Below are positions 11,801-23,048 of a stretch of 64,000 nucleotides of DNA, piece after piece. The translations under genes were made by a program, and so were the position numbers. Each line of letters begins with the position of its first letter. Position 1 is the first letter of the stretch. Source of the stretch: Haematococcus lacustris (taxonomy: Eukaryota > Chlorophyta > Chlorophyceae > Chlamydomonadales > Haematococcaceae); contig JASKMD010000014.1 in NCBI GenBank assembly GCA_030144725.1, forward strand, positions 5,073,370-5,137,369, in the 5' to 3' direction. The notes beneath the pieces were generated by a model. The model worked only from the letters and a program-made list of their open reading frames with translations, made no database searches and had not been told where the DNA came from.

Positions 11801-12400
11801 CACATCATGTGTGATGTGGTACTATTCCCTGCCAAGATGCACACACTGTATGCATCATCATGCAACCTAATCTATTGCGTACCTTGTGCCATGACGAGCA
11901 GACAGATATGTTTTCAGCTTAAAATTCGCTGAGGCTGGACAGGGGGCCGGGTTTGCAGCAGTTCTGCATGGTCGCAGTCGGGTCCACAATTTATGAGTCC
12001 CACGCGTTCATATTAGCAGCTACGCAGCGAGACAAGAGCCAATGTTCTCACTGGCATCGTCGGTCGCTCCACTTGCAAGGAGCACGAAAGTCAGCGCTCA
12101 AGCGATTAGAAGCTTTGCGATGCGCATGGGGTCTATTGTACCGCATTCCGTCGAGGCTACGGAGGCTACGGAGGTGGACATCCGGCAGGGAGCTAACAGC
12201 GACGCGCTGAGCCCAGCGGTGCAAGTCTTACATGCTGGGATGGCCTGTACGTGAGATGCGAAAAACATTTGAATTTCCTCTGGACGTGTCACAGCTGATT
12301 CCAAATAGCCCCTTCCATATCTCCAAATGACATCAAGAGTCAGTTTAAGACGCGTGATCGAACAAAAGCAATTTCGCATGTTACTGCAAGTCATTTGTAG
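8830..12400. mobile_element. Element with long, diverged inverted arms (foldback-like)
   Basis: Sequence on the plus strand at about 8880-9630 reappears on the minus strand at about 11620-12310. Landmarks shared in inverted orientation are CAAATCAGCTGTGACAC (8894 and about 12290), GACCATGCAG next to GCTGCAAACCCGGCC (about 9260 and 11960), ACATGTGTAAC, GGCCTGAAACTTGTGTGGTG, TTTCATCTAAAGGTAA and ATGGATGATGTC. By eye the inner 300 bp match at roughly 80%; the outer parts match less. The outer ends (8830 and 12400) are soft. Either one element with long terminal inverted repeats or two head-to-head copies would explain this. A gene lies between the arms. Confidence 0.6.
9505..11461 (+). CDS. Uncharacterised protein gene inside the inverted-arm element
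   Basis: I do not recognise this protein. Coding-like blocks are: 9505 to about 9970 (contains DCNAMDDVIAQQ, PLKGRSVLLEGIVVKLDRCV and VEGTDAVWEVRDASKL); about 10640-11134 (ALQREDIRLKKQLVRAKAM, VDTGLVVNAIPKALKGSF); and 11238-11461 (GTGYCALAWDGKARRGQEL, then Ala/Pro/His repeats). The last two are linked by a clear GTAAGT donor at 11135 and an acceptor ending 11237, in phase. Between 9970 and 10640 the frame is unresolved: a Gln/Gly-rich segment is duplicated in tandem (about 10002-10104 and 10105-10215). The block AMDDV.AQQ is also encoded in the opposite right arm, so it belongs to the element. Function unknown. Confidence 0.4.
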
Positions 12401-12532
12401 CTATGATTCTTCTTCTCACTCTGTTGCACTCAGTATTGCACTGCATTCCATGTTCCTGCAGCCCAACCACCCCATACTCAACTGCCCCCAAGGCGATGTC
12501 CCTGGCCAGCGAACCCCCCCACCCACCCTTAC

Positions 12533-12781
12533 CGCCGTCCCGCTGCCCTGCATGGCTGGCCCCGTGCTGGCGGGAGCACCCCGTGCTGCCCCGCCTGCCA
12601 GTGGGTGCCCAGGCGGCTGCCCCTGCCCCGGCTCTGGCTGCAGGTCCTGTGAGCTGCGGGCAGCCCCTGAGGTGCCCAGTCCCAAGGAGCCCATCAGGTC
12701 CCCCAGCATGGCTGCAGGGCTGCCTGAAGCAGCAGGGGCTGCGGGGTGTCCTTGGGACTGGGTAGAGGGGGTGGTGTTGAC
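12533..12781 (-). CDS. Possible isolated exon, unknown protein
   Basis: An open block of 83 codons has an acceptor on one side (AG at 12782-12783, minus strand) and a GTAAGG donor on the other. It is rich in Ala, Gly, Ser and Pro and includes MLGDLMGSLGLG. It might belong with the first-exon candidate at 14654-14787 on the same strand, but no connecting exons were found and Fanzor-like sequence lies between them. Confidence 0.25.
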
Positions 12782-13186
12782 CTGCAGCGGGTGGGGTTGA
12801 GGACACAAGGTCAGTGCAGCAGGGGTGGGAGGGGAGGTGTGTGGGGGGGGGGGGGCAGCAGCATAAATTGGCCCAGGGCGCCAGGGCAGCAGGCGCACCC
12901 ATGGTCCACCACTCAAGGCGATTTAGGTGGCGACCATGTTGATGGTGGTGGTGATGATGATGATGCTGGCGGTGATGATGGTGGTGGTGGTAGACCTAGG
13001 GCAGGGGCTGGGTGGCAGTGAGGTGAATCTGGGTAGGGGCTAGTGGCTGGGTGGACAGCCTGGCAGTGTCTGAGGCAGTTTCAGGCTCCTGCCGGCTGTA
13101 CCACCCTACTCACAGTCGGCCTCTGCCCTGCCGACCCTGCCTGGCTGGGGGCCTCAGGTGGTACTGGCAGCTGTGCAGCTCTGCAG

Positions 13187-13384
13187 CCTCACACCTCAAA
13201 CCAGCCTCACACCTCAAACCAGCCTCACACCTCAAACCAGCCTCACACCTCAAACCAGCCTCACACCTCAAACCAGCCTCACACCTCAAACCAGCCTCAC
13301 ACCTCAAACCAGCCTCACACCTCAAACCAGCCTCACACCTCAAACCAGCCTCACACCTCAAACCAGCCTCACACCTCAAACCAG
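13187..13384. repeat. Minisatellite, 11 copies of an 18-bp unit
   Basis: The unit CCTCACACCTCAAACCAG is repeated 11 times with no variation seen, followed by a partial unit. It is open in several frames because 18 is a multiple of three. There are no spacers, so it is not a CRISPR array. Confidence 0.97.
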
Positions 13385-13482
13385 CCTCACACCACCAGCC
13401 AAACAGCACAGGGGATGGGACCGGCAGTGGGATCGGGGGCGGGAGCGGGGGTGGGGTAAAGCGGGTGTGTCATTTCACACAG

Positions 13483-13628
13483 TCGCATGCCCTCCCTCTG
13501 ATGGCTATGATGTCTTTACCCTGGCCCTGGCCCGTACTGTGGCCCCTGCCTGCCCCTGCTTTGGTCCTGGGTCCGGCACCTTGTATGCGTACCACAGCAT
13601 CAGCGCAGCCACCGCAGAGCGCCTGCAG
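13483..13628 (+). CDS. Possible isolated exon, unknown protein
   Basis: A block with an acceptor (ending 13482) and a GTGGGG donor (13629) encodes PPSDGYDVFTLALARTVA, then CPCFGPGSGTLYAYHSISA. The composition is protein-like and not low-complexity, but I cannot name the family. No neighbouring exons were found; it sits just 5' of Fanzor-like copy E and may be a captured or stranded piece. Confidence 0.3.
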
Positions 13629-13784
13629 GTGGGGTGTGAGGTGCCATTGACGCTGGGGTGTACGCTAACATGCTGGCAGTCTGGGCAGTCTAGGTCAGGT
13701 CAGTGCTGCTGAGGCCTGGCATGCACTTGTGATGCCTGACAAGTCAGCTGCTTGCTCCCAGCGCTAGGCATGGCTTGCGCTGAT

Positions 13785-14123
13785 GCAGGCCGCGGCAGCT
13801 GAACCAGGCCAAGCCAACCAGCCAAGCGCAGCAAGCGCACCAAGGCTGAGCCAGAGCCAGCTGAGCCCACAAAGGGCAAGGGCAAGGCTACCAAAGCCAA
13901 GCCAGCACCGCAGCCAGGCAGGTGGCTGGACAGGGACTGCAACGCAGCGCTCAACATGCAGCGCATTGGGGAGAGCAAGTGGCGCCCTCTGGAGCTGTGC
14001 TACTGGCCACAGCAGGGAGCTCTGCCAGCCAAGGGCAAGGAGTACTTTGGCCTTGGGTACAAGCGGCTGCGAGACAAGCCACTCAAGGCCCAGCAGCAGC
14101 AGCAGCCTGCTGAGGCACAGTAA
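13785..14123 (+). pseudogene. TnpB/Fanzor-like C-terminal fragment (copy E)
   Basis: This is the same family as copy D, on the opposite strand. In one frame it has AKRSKRTKAE, a Lys/Ala linker, then WLDRDCNAALNMQRIGESKW and a Gln-rich tail ending in TAA at 14121-14123. The RuvC-III motif is intact. The RuvC-II block present in D is missing, so this is a shorter 3' fragment. The noncoding tail after the stop matches D and F. Confidence 0.62.
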
Positions 14124-14220
14124 TGTGTGCCCCCCCTGTCATCAGCTTTCAATTATTGCATGTTTTGTCATGCCAACTTTACGGTATAGCCCTCTGGGTC
14201 AGGCAATGCTGTAGGTGGTA
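14124..14220 (+). other. Conserved 3' tail of Fanzor-like copy E (candidate guide-RNA region)
   Basis: It shares the block order of the D and F tails: TGTGTGCCCCCC, GTCATCAGCTTTCAATTA, GCATGTTTTGTCATGCCAAC, GGGTCAGGCAAT and a GGTAG end. It lacks about 8 bp after the C run that D and F have. Confidence 0.5.
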
Positions 14221-14653
14221 GGCGACCATGTGTATTATGACCATGTGTATGCCATGTATAGGCCATGAGCATGCCATGCGATGGGAACACCACACAGAAA
14301 AAATACTGTTTTGTAGTGGTCCACAATTAGTGTGTTCGACTGCAATGAAGGCTCAAGGTTGAGGGCCAAGGTGCTGAGGTAGGCCCATAGGACCAGGCTG
14401 CTGCCGCTGACTGCTCACCGGAGCCAGGTCAGGCCACAGCAGTGGGGGTCAGGCCGGGTGCCTAGCCCCCCTGGACCCTGACCCCACACACCCCTCTCCA
14501 GGTCTTTCAGTACCTCCCAACCTCCACCCTGACATCTCCACCCTGACCTCGACCCTGAGGCATGATACACATATCCAGCCCTGACGCCCCTGACCCTTGA
14601 CACTCTTACACACCTCGCCACCACAGCAGCAGCAGGGTGTTGAGCAAACTCAC
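14221..14653. other. No gene recognised
   Basis: Contains a short diverged repeat of CCATGTGTAT (14226-14260) and CTGACC-rich sequence. No supported exon. Confidence 0.4.
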
Positions 14654-14787
14654 CAGCCATATTTGTAGCCCACCAGCAGCAGGACCATCAGGAGCAGTGC
14701 AGGAATCCTGGTGCCAAACACCTCAACATCTGGCAGCCCCAACCAACCAGGGGGCCCAGTCGCCAGACGCAATGGCGGGGTGGACAT
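14654..14787 (-). CDS. Possible first exon of a small membrane protein
   Basis: An ATG at 14787 opens a frame reading MSTPPLRLATGPPGWLGL, then FGTRIPALLLMVLLLVGYKY, and ends at a good GTGAGT donor (minus strand). The second half is a likely transmembrane helix. No downstream exon was found with confidence, so the protein cannot be named. Confidence 0.35.
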
Positions 14788-15319
14788 GGTCCCTGGACCT
14801 TCAGCAGCGAAAGCAAACGCGAGGCTGTGCTACTGATGCTGCTGGGGCATGTCTGACTGCAGCAAGCCGATAGCTGTGCTGTGTGCCATAGCATTAGGCA
14901 TGTTGCAGCAGTCCAACCCAACTGCAGCAGTCAATGCAGCAACCAAGTCTATTGCACTGGGCATCATGTAGCAAATGGACAACAGGCCCTATGAACTATG
15001 AGCTTGTAGTCCATGAACAGTAAACTAAGCTGAGTGACATTACCGGTTTCGTTGTTCCTAAACAGTTCTTCAAGTACCTTGGGGTGCAGGTGTGCCCTGG
15101 GGAGGTCTGCTCTCTGAGCGATGGCTGCCGCTTGCCCCTGCTCTGCGCTGCAAGTAGGCGATGTAGCGAGGGTCGTCTTCTCCGGAGTATATTTCTCCGT
15201 CTACTATGATAGTGCGCTTCTTCGGCCCCGGCATCCCTATATGGTACAAAGCCTGCAGGCTGAGCTTGGGCCTGTATCGTGCGTAATTTGCTAGTGCATC
15301 TAAGAACCGCCTAGCCTAC
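14788..15319. other. No gene recognised
   Basis: A short stretch near 15065 reads FFKYLGVQV on the plus strand, which faintly recalls non-LTR reverse transcriptases, but it is too short to support a call. Confidence 0.3.
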
Positions 15320-15640
15320 AATTGTGCACGACTTGTTTGTGCCTACAGTTGTGCATGACATGAGCATGATTCACATGACATGGCACATGACTTGACTCCA
15401 TGCATTTCTCACACCCATGGGCAGGTAAACATTCGCCGCTGTGCAGTCGGCCCAGGCCCACGACCCACTGATCGGCGCAGATGGGAAGGCCGCCCAGCCA
15501 TGCCAAAGCCAGGCCAGCCAGGCCAGGAGTGGGTGTACCTGCCTGATAAGGCCCTGTTACGCAAGTGGCGGCGTAAGTTGCAGCGGTTGCCAGCTATGGC
15601 AAGGCAATCCAAACAAAACAAAACATTAAACCCCTCACAA
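15320..15640 (+). pseudogene. Fanzor-like 3' fragment, second family (copy C), without LTR
   Basis: This matches the 3' part of copies A and B. Intron-like sequence ends in GGGCAG, then an exon from 15425 reads NIRRCAVGPGPRPTD, PGQEWVYLPDKALLRKW and RRKLQR. It keeps a YLPDKA segment missing from A and B. Where A and B stop after KLQR (TAG), C has TTG and stays open for another hundred residues of unrelated sequence. It lacks the 379-bp LTR and shows one copy of the target site (GCATGATTCACATGAC, about 15364-15379), so it serves as the empty-site reference. Confidence 0.55.
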
Positions 15641-15740
15641 AGGGTGTGTGTGTGGGTTGGAGCTACTGGGGGAGCTCTGGCTACAAGCACACTCACCAGA
15701 ATGGCTGAGCAGAAGCGGGCATTAGGCCCTCTAGCAGTAG

Positions 15741-15774
15741 CCACACACGTTCACATATATGTGAACGTGTGTGG
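15741..15774. repeat. Perfect 34-bp palindrome
   Basis: CCACACACGTTCACATA is followed directly by its exact reverse complement with no loop. A partial second copy of the arm (CCACACATGTTCACATG) lies just downstream at about 15780. It could extrude as a cruciform. No function is evident. Confidence 0.95.
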
Positions 15775-16021
15775 ATATATCCACACATGTTCACATGTTT
15801 GCTCGTCACAATCGACTGTCGCCAGCCAGCCACCGCTTACTCGACCAGCTTCGCGAACCAACAAACACATCAGGCTCCTTCGACTACAAAAGCAAGTTGA
15901 TGTTTTCGTACACCGAGAGTTGGCATTTGGTCGCTAAAATAGCTGGTGATGCTGTTCATCGTGTAAGCCATCACAATTGAGCAGGCAAAACTATCAGCCG
16001 GCTGCTTGGTTCGTCGGCTCT

Positions 16022-19000
16022 ATGGATGTGATCGACCTCACCGGCAGCCCCCCTGGCAGCCCTACGCAGACTGGGCCTCAGCCTTGCCCTGCCCCCGCTC
16101 TCCTCCCAGCCCCTGCCTTTCCTCTCACCGCTCCTGCAGCCGTGCAGCAGACGCCTGTAAGGGAGGCAGCAGCAGCAGGAGGCCTTGCAGGGACCAGCCC
16201 AGTAGCCACAGCGCCATCGCCACAGCGCATGCCGAAGAGGCAGAGGGTAACAGAGCACCCTCCTGCCCCGCTACAGCAGCAGCAGCAGCAGGCAGAGGTG
16301 AAGGAGGCGGAAGAGACGGCGGGGACATCGCATCCCGTGCCGCCTGCCATTGCCCAGGAGTCCAGGAGCCAGGGCAGGGGCCAGGGGCAGGGCAGTACAG
16401 CCTCTGACGTGCTCCCTCCCCACACTGCGTTTGAGCTGTTGCGAGTGAGGTGAGGTGAGCCCAGGAAGAGCTCAGCTCAGCCAAAGAGTACAGGAGCCAG
16501 GGGCAGGGGCCAGGGGCAGGGCAGGGGCCAGGGGCACGGCAGCTCCGCCTCTGATGCGCTCCAGCACCACACTGCATACAAGGTGCTGAGAGTGAGGTGA
16601 GCACAGCCCCCTACACACTCAGCACATAGCAGCCACCTCTAGGGTCCAGGTTGGCAACTGAGTTAGCGTTGGTAGGGTTGGGGTTAGGGTTGGTGACCGC
16701 CTAGGGTTGTTGACCACTGGCCCAAACCCTAACCACCAGGGGTCTAGGCTGGCATGCTCAGCTGAACCTGCAAGTCAGCAAGGGTGTGGCTGCTTACCTC
16801 AGTCCTCCACCACCCCTTTTGACCCTGCCCCCCCTCTCACCCCGCCCCCCGTCTGACTCCGCCCCTGCCCCTGACCCCAACCCTGACCCCGCTCCCAGCC
16901 CCGCCCCCACCTTACCCCAGGCCCCTCAAACCGCACCCTAAGTCACGCCACCTGAAGCGCCACCAGGGACCAGGTGTTGCAGTCATCAAGGGCGCCCAAG
17001 AGCTACACTACCCTCACAGACCCACACCTTGGCAGGAGATGGCTTGCATGAGAGATACATTTATATAGAGAGTGAAATAGCTGTTTCTGACAAGGAGCGT
17101 CTGAACAGGTGCTCACCAAGCAACAGCACCATAGCGCCACCCATACCCGAGCTGCTCTGAAGCAATGGCTCCCCAGTCTGCAGGGGAGCGGGAGGGCGGT
17201 GGTACATGGACTCCGCTCCCACACGCCCTGCTGCCACGGCTGATGCGCTTGCAGGGGCCTGGCCGCTGCCAGCAACCAAGGCTGCCTAGGCCGCTGCTTG
17301 GCTGACCTGGTGGCTGGGCCCATGCAGCTGGTACTGGTGCGCAACGGGACAGACAACTCCAGCCCAGGCAGAGCCACCACACTGGGTCTCAGCACATCCC
17401 TCCTCACCATCAACCCGCCACCCTCTTCCCCTCCACCCACCACCCTCCACCCCTCCACCACCCTCCTCACCCTTTTCAAGCCCATGTTCACCCCTTCCAG
17501 ATGCTGCCCATGCCCTTCCAGCTGACGTACCGTATGTCAGCCGCCGCACTCCCCACCTCATACTTACACTCATCTCCCAGCTCCTTCCCTGGGCCACACT
17601 TTAGTCGCATCTTGGCCTCCTGGTTCCCTCACACTTATTATGCCCTTGGCGTGTCCCAGGCCATGAACTACATGGTGGACATCGCCTGGCTGCTCTCAGC
17701 CTGCCCTGACCTGGTGGCAGCGCAACAGCTGGTGCTGTGCACCGGGGATGCAAGAGCCCAGGCGAATGCAGCTTACCTGCAGGTAATGTCTGCTATACTC
17801 CCGCCCCTCGCCCCTCGCCCCTCGCCCCTCACCCCAGGCCCCTCCCACTCCTCGTCCACCCTGCACCAGGATGTGTCTGAGGGTGACCATGACAGCCACC
17901 TGCAGGGTTGAGGCTGACAGCTGCAGGGGTGGCCAGTGCCTTTCAACCGCCGCAACCGCTGACTGCTGCTGTGGATGCAGGCGCTGGGGCTGGGCCCGGA
18001 GCGCTGCCTGTGCCACAGCCCGCCACTGCCCCTGAGCTGGGGCACCCACCACACCAAGGCCCTCATCATCCAGGTGCCTTGACACTCTGCTGTGGCTGCC
18101 GCCCCATGACTGCCAGGACGACTTGCCTGCCCAGCATGCAGCCCCTCCCCTCTGGCCCCTTTATGCCCCTGACGAGCTGCATGCCTTGGAGCTGCTGCTG
18201 ACCTGAAGTGTGGGTCATGTGGGAGGGGAGGGGGAGGGGGTATATGGGGCGGCTGTGTCAGCGGTGCGGCTGCTGGCTGCTGTAGCTGATGCTGCTGCTG
18301 TGCGGGCCATGTTTGCTGCCACTTGCCGGCGTTGGGGCGCTGGGGCGGGGGGGGGGGGGGGGGGGATATAGGCCCTGGCCCATGGGTGAGGCCACCATTG
18401 TCATGTGTGTGGGGGAGGGTTTAGGGTGGCCTTTGTGAGAGGCCACCACTGTCATACGGCATGCCTTTGCTTTGGCTTTGGCTGCTGAGCAGCATGCACA
18501 ATGGCTGCTGGCAAGGTGTTGTGAGCGCAGCACAGCTGTGCTAAAATGGGTTGAGTATGACTGGCTGCTAGGGCGCGACCATATCATTCTTGATCATATT
18601 TCAGCAAGGACATATCACCTGCCTTGTGAGCCGCCCTTGGCAGATATGGCCGTGGCCATGGCTTAGTGATCCATACATAGCTAGGGGTCTCCGCTAGCCT
18701 ACTCTCCGATCGCCAAGTCTCAACTCTTCTCCACCGCCTCTTCTCCACAAACGGTGAAAATCATATTCCAGTCATATTCAGTCATATCGGCGTTTCCTCA
18801 GGAAAATCATATTTCGGCCGCGCCCTACTGGCTGCCTGCCAGCTGCCTGATGATTGGGTGCTGGGGGCAGGGCTGGCCAACCTGGCCTCAGCCCTAGAGG
18901 TGCCTCAAGAGTCAGTGGTGGCAATGCAACATCATCAGCCGGCACTCATGACTGGCTGCCAGCTGCCTGCTGCCTGATGATGTATGCAGTACCAGGAAGG

Positions 19001-22000
19001 CCTCAGGGTGGTGGTGTCCACCGCCAACTTTATCCACTGCGACTGCACCGCTAAGACGCAGGGCATGTGGGTATGAAGGGGGGAGGGGTTGTGGAGGATC
19101 TGGGCAGGGGTGGCCAGGGGACAGGACGAGGAGGGGGAGGGGATGGGGGGTGGGGGGTGAGAGGCTGAGGCATTCCCTGTCCTGAGGATCAGGGTCATGC
19201 TGGACCACATCAGTGTCTAGGATGTGTGAGGCCCCTGTGTGACAGCTTGGCTGCTGCAGGCCATGGTGGCTGACAGCCACTCTTGCTGGGGTCACGCTGC
19301 TTGGGTGCGGCAGTGAATGACAAGGTGTTCGACCTGGACAGCAGGCTGACATTGCTGCTGTAGGGCCCTCAGGGCTCAGGGCTCGATGCCGCCCTGTCGT
19401 GCGGGGAGTGTTTCAGTTGGTAATGGGTGACTCCCACACTCATAAGGATTGAAACACCATTTCACTTGCTCGGGGCTCAGGACTCTGCTGGGTGCTGTGT
19501 TGCCTGCAGCTGGCACCAGGACTTTCCCTGGAAAGACGCAGCCTCACCGTCCTCCTCCGACTTCGAGGCCAGCCTGACGGACTACCTGGCTGCCATGCAA
19601 CTGCCTTTGCCGGTACGCCTCGCCGCCAGGCTGCCGGGTCGCGACAACATCGGCGATGTGAAAATGGTCCATAATGCTCTGATCAGCGCCCGCTGTAGCT
19701 AGCCCGCCACGCCACATACGTGCACACACAACTAATGCCTAGCTTCGGCCACCCCCTTTGTTGTGCTCTTTCATTTCTTTACCGAAAGATGCTACACTCG
19801 CTCCTCCTCACCTCTCACGAGGTGTATGCCGTCTTGCTGTGTGCGCAGTGGCGCTATCGCGTGGCTAAGGTGGTCGCACAGGCCGACATGAGCAGCGCAC
19901 GCGCTTTCTTAGTTCCCAGCGTCCCGGGTAGACATTCAGGAGCGGCGCTGGCGAAGTTCGGGCACATGCGATTACGGGCGCTACTGCGACAGGTGATGCG
20001 CTCCTACTCCACGCCACTCTCGCCATCATGTGTTCCTGAAAACAATGTTCTGTGAGTAGGAGGACCGCGAGCCTCCTGATCCAACTATCCCGCAGCGTGC
20101 TCGCTACGTTCCAGCAACCCTCGTATCTGTACCGCGCTGCAGGAGCCGTGGCTTCCGCCCACCGTCGCGCCCGCGGCCCCCGTACACAGCCCGTCATTTG
20201 CGAGTGCCGCGCCAGGCCCAGCCAGACCCGAGGCAGCGGGCCGCAGCAGCGGGGGTGTGGTGTTGCAGTGCTCTTCGCAGGGCCGGCTGACTCCCGCCTG
20301 GCTGCTGCAGGAATTCGGTGGCTCCCTGACGGCCTGTTCCCCACCTGGCTCGCTGCCCCTTGCACAGCATGACACAACCCAGCCCCGGTCCCAGTCCCAG
20401 CCCCAGTCCCAGCCAGCTCCTCAGCAGCAGGCTGCTCCCTCGCTGGCAGGGGGCCCTGGCATCAGGCAAGAAAGTGGCCTGGGGGCCTGGCGCCAGCCGC
20501 CTCTTCCCAGCAGCCAGGCAGCACAGAACAAGGTTGGTGCAGGAGGGCAACAGGCGGTCAGGGCGGTCCCCATCCCCCTTTGCTTGTCCCAGCTGCACCT
20601 GGTCTGGCCCACTGTCCAGGTGAGGGGGGCCAAGGGGGCCCTGTAGGGCAGGAGGGGTAGGGAGGGGTTGGTGAGCCAGCTGGAGGGAGCTGTGAATCTG
20701 AGGGTGGGTGGGCAGGGAGGGAAAGGGCATGGGGGTCAAATGGGGGTGGGAGTGGCAGGGGGATGGGTGTGTGGAGGAGGGGATGAGGGGGGTAAGGTGG
20801 GGCCTGCTGGTGGTCGTGGGTGAGAGGGTGGAGGAGGTGAAGGTGGGAAAGCGGGAATGTAGAGGAGGTAAAGGTGGGAAGAGGTGGAATGTAGAGGGTG
20901 ATAGGGAGATGTGGTTGAGCGAGGTGGTCCTGTGTAGGACAGGTGTTCTGGCAGTGGTGACTGCAGGAGGTGCGGGACAGCCTGGAGGGGTGGGCAGCAG
21001 GCGGCAGCATCCCGGGCAAGGCCGCTAACATCCAGTCCAGCCTGGTGAGCAAGAGGACACCTCCCTGCTGCACCCACCCCATCCCTGCTGCCCCATCTAC
21101 CCACTCACCCACCCCCCTCCCTTCCTCACCCCCGCTCCCACTCCCACCCCCACTTTGACCCTCTTGCCCTCCCCTCCCTGCCCACCCACCACAGCTGGCT
21201 CACCCAAACCTTCCTGACCTCCTACCCCCACTAGAAAGGACGTCACTACAGCAGGGCAGCAAGGTTGTTGCGAAATCTACAACAACATGGCCAGCCCCAG
21301 GCACCTTACTGCCACCCGGTACTGACTAGACTTCCATGAGGTGGTGTGGGGTTCCTTAGGGCCGTTTGCTGCCTCCTCCTGCTACAGCCCCGTCCATAGC
21401 TTATCTTGTTACGTAGGGACCAGCGATGTTTATAATACAGTGTGGCTTAGAAGCTCAGGGCATAGAAGGAAGTCCAGGTTCCCAAATGTTGAGCCCAGCT
21501 TTCGATACCTATCACCACACTTCCTATATATCATCTACACTTCCTATATATATCAATTAGATATGGCCATCCTCCCCGTTCCACCCCTTCCCCGTTCCAC
21601 ACGCACGATCAGGCTGAAGTGAAGTGGTGCCACCAGGTGTCGAACCCTGGTGGATAGATCCCCTCAGCACCAGCTCACCTCTACCTCTACCTCTTCACCA
21701 CTGGCCACCCACCCAGTCCCTCCTGTGCAACCCCCAGGCTTCAGCAGTGCCTGGTGCCCGTCCCTCACAACCAAGGCTGGCGGCCTGCAAGGCAACTGCC
21801 CTGCCTCATAACCCCCTGCTGGCCTGCACTGCTGCCCCCTAGCCCACCCCCCTTGCCCTGTGCACACCTTGGTGAGTTGACACCCCCCACATCTGGCATT
21901 TGCTGACTTGCGGTCTGGAAGGGAACCTACCGGCCTATTGAACCACATGCTGGTGGCCCGCCCTGCTGCCCTCAGCTTGGCCCCTCCTGCCCTGCCCTGA

Positions 22001-23048
22001 CCCCTGTCCCTGCCCTTCACTGTTCTCCCGCCCTGCAGGTCAGGCCGCTGTACTCGCGCCTGGACTTACAAGCGCTGGGCAGGCAGCGCGCCATGCCCCA
22101 CATCAAGACCTACTGCAGGTGCCAGGTCACCCACAAGCCACCCATGCATGCGCCCATGCAAGCTGGATCCCATGCAGTAGGCCCCGCAACCCCTTGCCCA
22201 TGCTGCCGTGCCCACGCTACCCCTTTGGCCCATGCCGTCACTTGCTGCTGCTGCTGCTGCCAGGTTTGAGCAGGGGGGGCGGCTGGCCTGGGTGCTCCTC
22301 ACGTCACACAACATGAGCAAGCCGGCATGGGGCGAGCTGGTGCAGGGGGGCAGCCAGCTGCTGGTCAGGAGCTATGGTGAGGGGCAGGGGCCAAGGGGTA
22401 GGGCCCAAGGGGCAGGGGCTAAGGGGCAGGCGGCAAGGGAAGGGATTCAGGGAAAGGGTTCGGGAAAGGGGTGTAGGGAAGGGGTTCAGGGGCAGGAGGA
22501 CATGTGGAGATTGAGAGGAGGGCAGACGCTATTGCTGTGGCGTTCTTTGGTCTCTATGGCTTTCTTGCTAGCGTGCCTCTCTGCAGCATGTTGTCGTGCT
22601 GGCTGTTGCAAGGGTGTCTACTGCAAGTATTCGACTGCCTTGCCCATTCCTCGTGCATCCTGCAGAGCTCGGCGTCCTAACCACCCCGACCTCATTAGGT
22701 CGCTACTTTGCGCATCGGCATTGCGGCTTCTCGTGCGCACCAGGCTCGGCACCACCGGCACCGCAGCTGCCGGCGACGAAGGACGTTACGGTCGAACTGT
22801 GGGGCTGGCAAGCATGGCGCCGCCGCCAGGCGACTGACCCGGAAGATCTGGAGCTTACTGCATCCAGGAACTCAACGGCGGTTCATGTGTTCGCCCCGCT
22901 TCCGTTTGGTTTCCCGCCGACCCGCTATGCGACTGACGCCGACAGGGCATGGGCCGCGGATGAGGTGCATTCTGGGGTGGACGCGATGGGGTTGACGGAA
23001 GATGATTACCGCGGGCGCAGCGCTTACGGGCATGTTGAGACTGCCTGA
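16022..23048 (+). CDS. TDP1: Tyrosyl-DNA phosphodiesterase 1
   Basis: This nuclear repair enzyme removes topoisomerase I peptides and other adducts from DNA 3' ends. Twelve exons join in phase: 16022-16449, 17255-17336, 17660-17782, 17981-18073, 18996-19070, 19520-19612, 19849-19992, 20269-20619, 20967-21044, 22039-22118, 22264-22376, 22666-23048, giving 680 residues. Both HKD half-sites are present: [10 protein letters not shown] in exon 4 and MPHIKTYC in exon 10. Other family blocks are [100 protein letters not shown] and [13 protein letters not shown]. The N-terminal 140 residues are a disordered Gln/Ala/Pro-rich extension. An in-frame ATG at 15977 would add 15 residues. Intron 1 holds a copy of the exon 1 end. 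Confidence 0.93.
16489..16596 (+). repeat. Duplicated 3' end of TDP1 exon 1 inside intron 1
   Basis: This block repeats the end of exon 1 (about 16360-16449): the [13 protein letters not shown] run, then [18 protein letters not shown] against [18 protein letters not shown]. It ends at the same GTGAGC-type donor in the same phase, so it could replace or follow the normal exon end. Whether it is spliced is unknown. Confidence 0.7.

Noticed and set aside
13187..13395. Regular array that could suggest CRISPR or a repeat protein
   Set aside because: The 18-bp units are contiguous and identical with no spacers. The frames are open only because 18 is divisible by three.
15060..15100. FKYLGVQV as a LINE reverse transcriptase remnant
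   Set aside because: Eight residues with no flanking RT motif are not enough.
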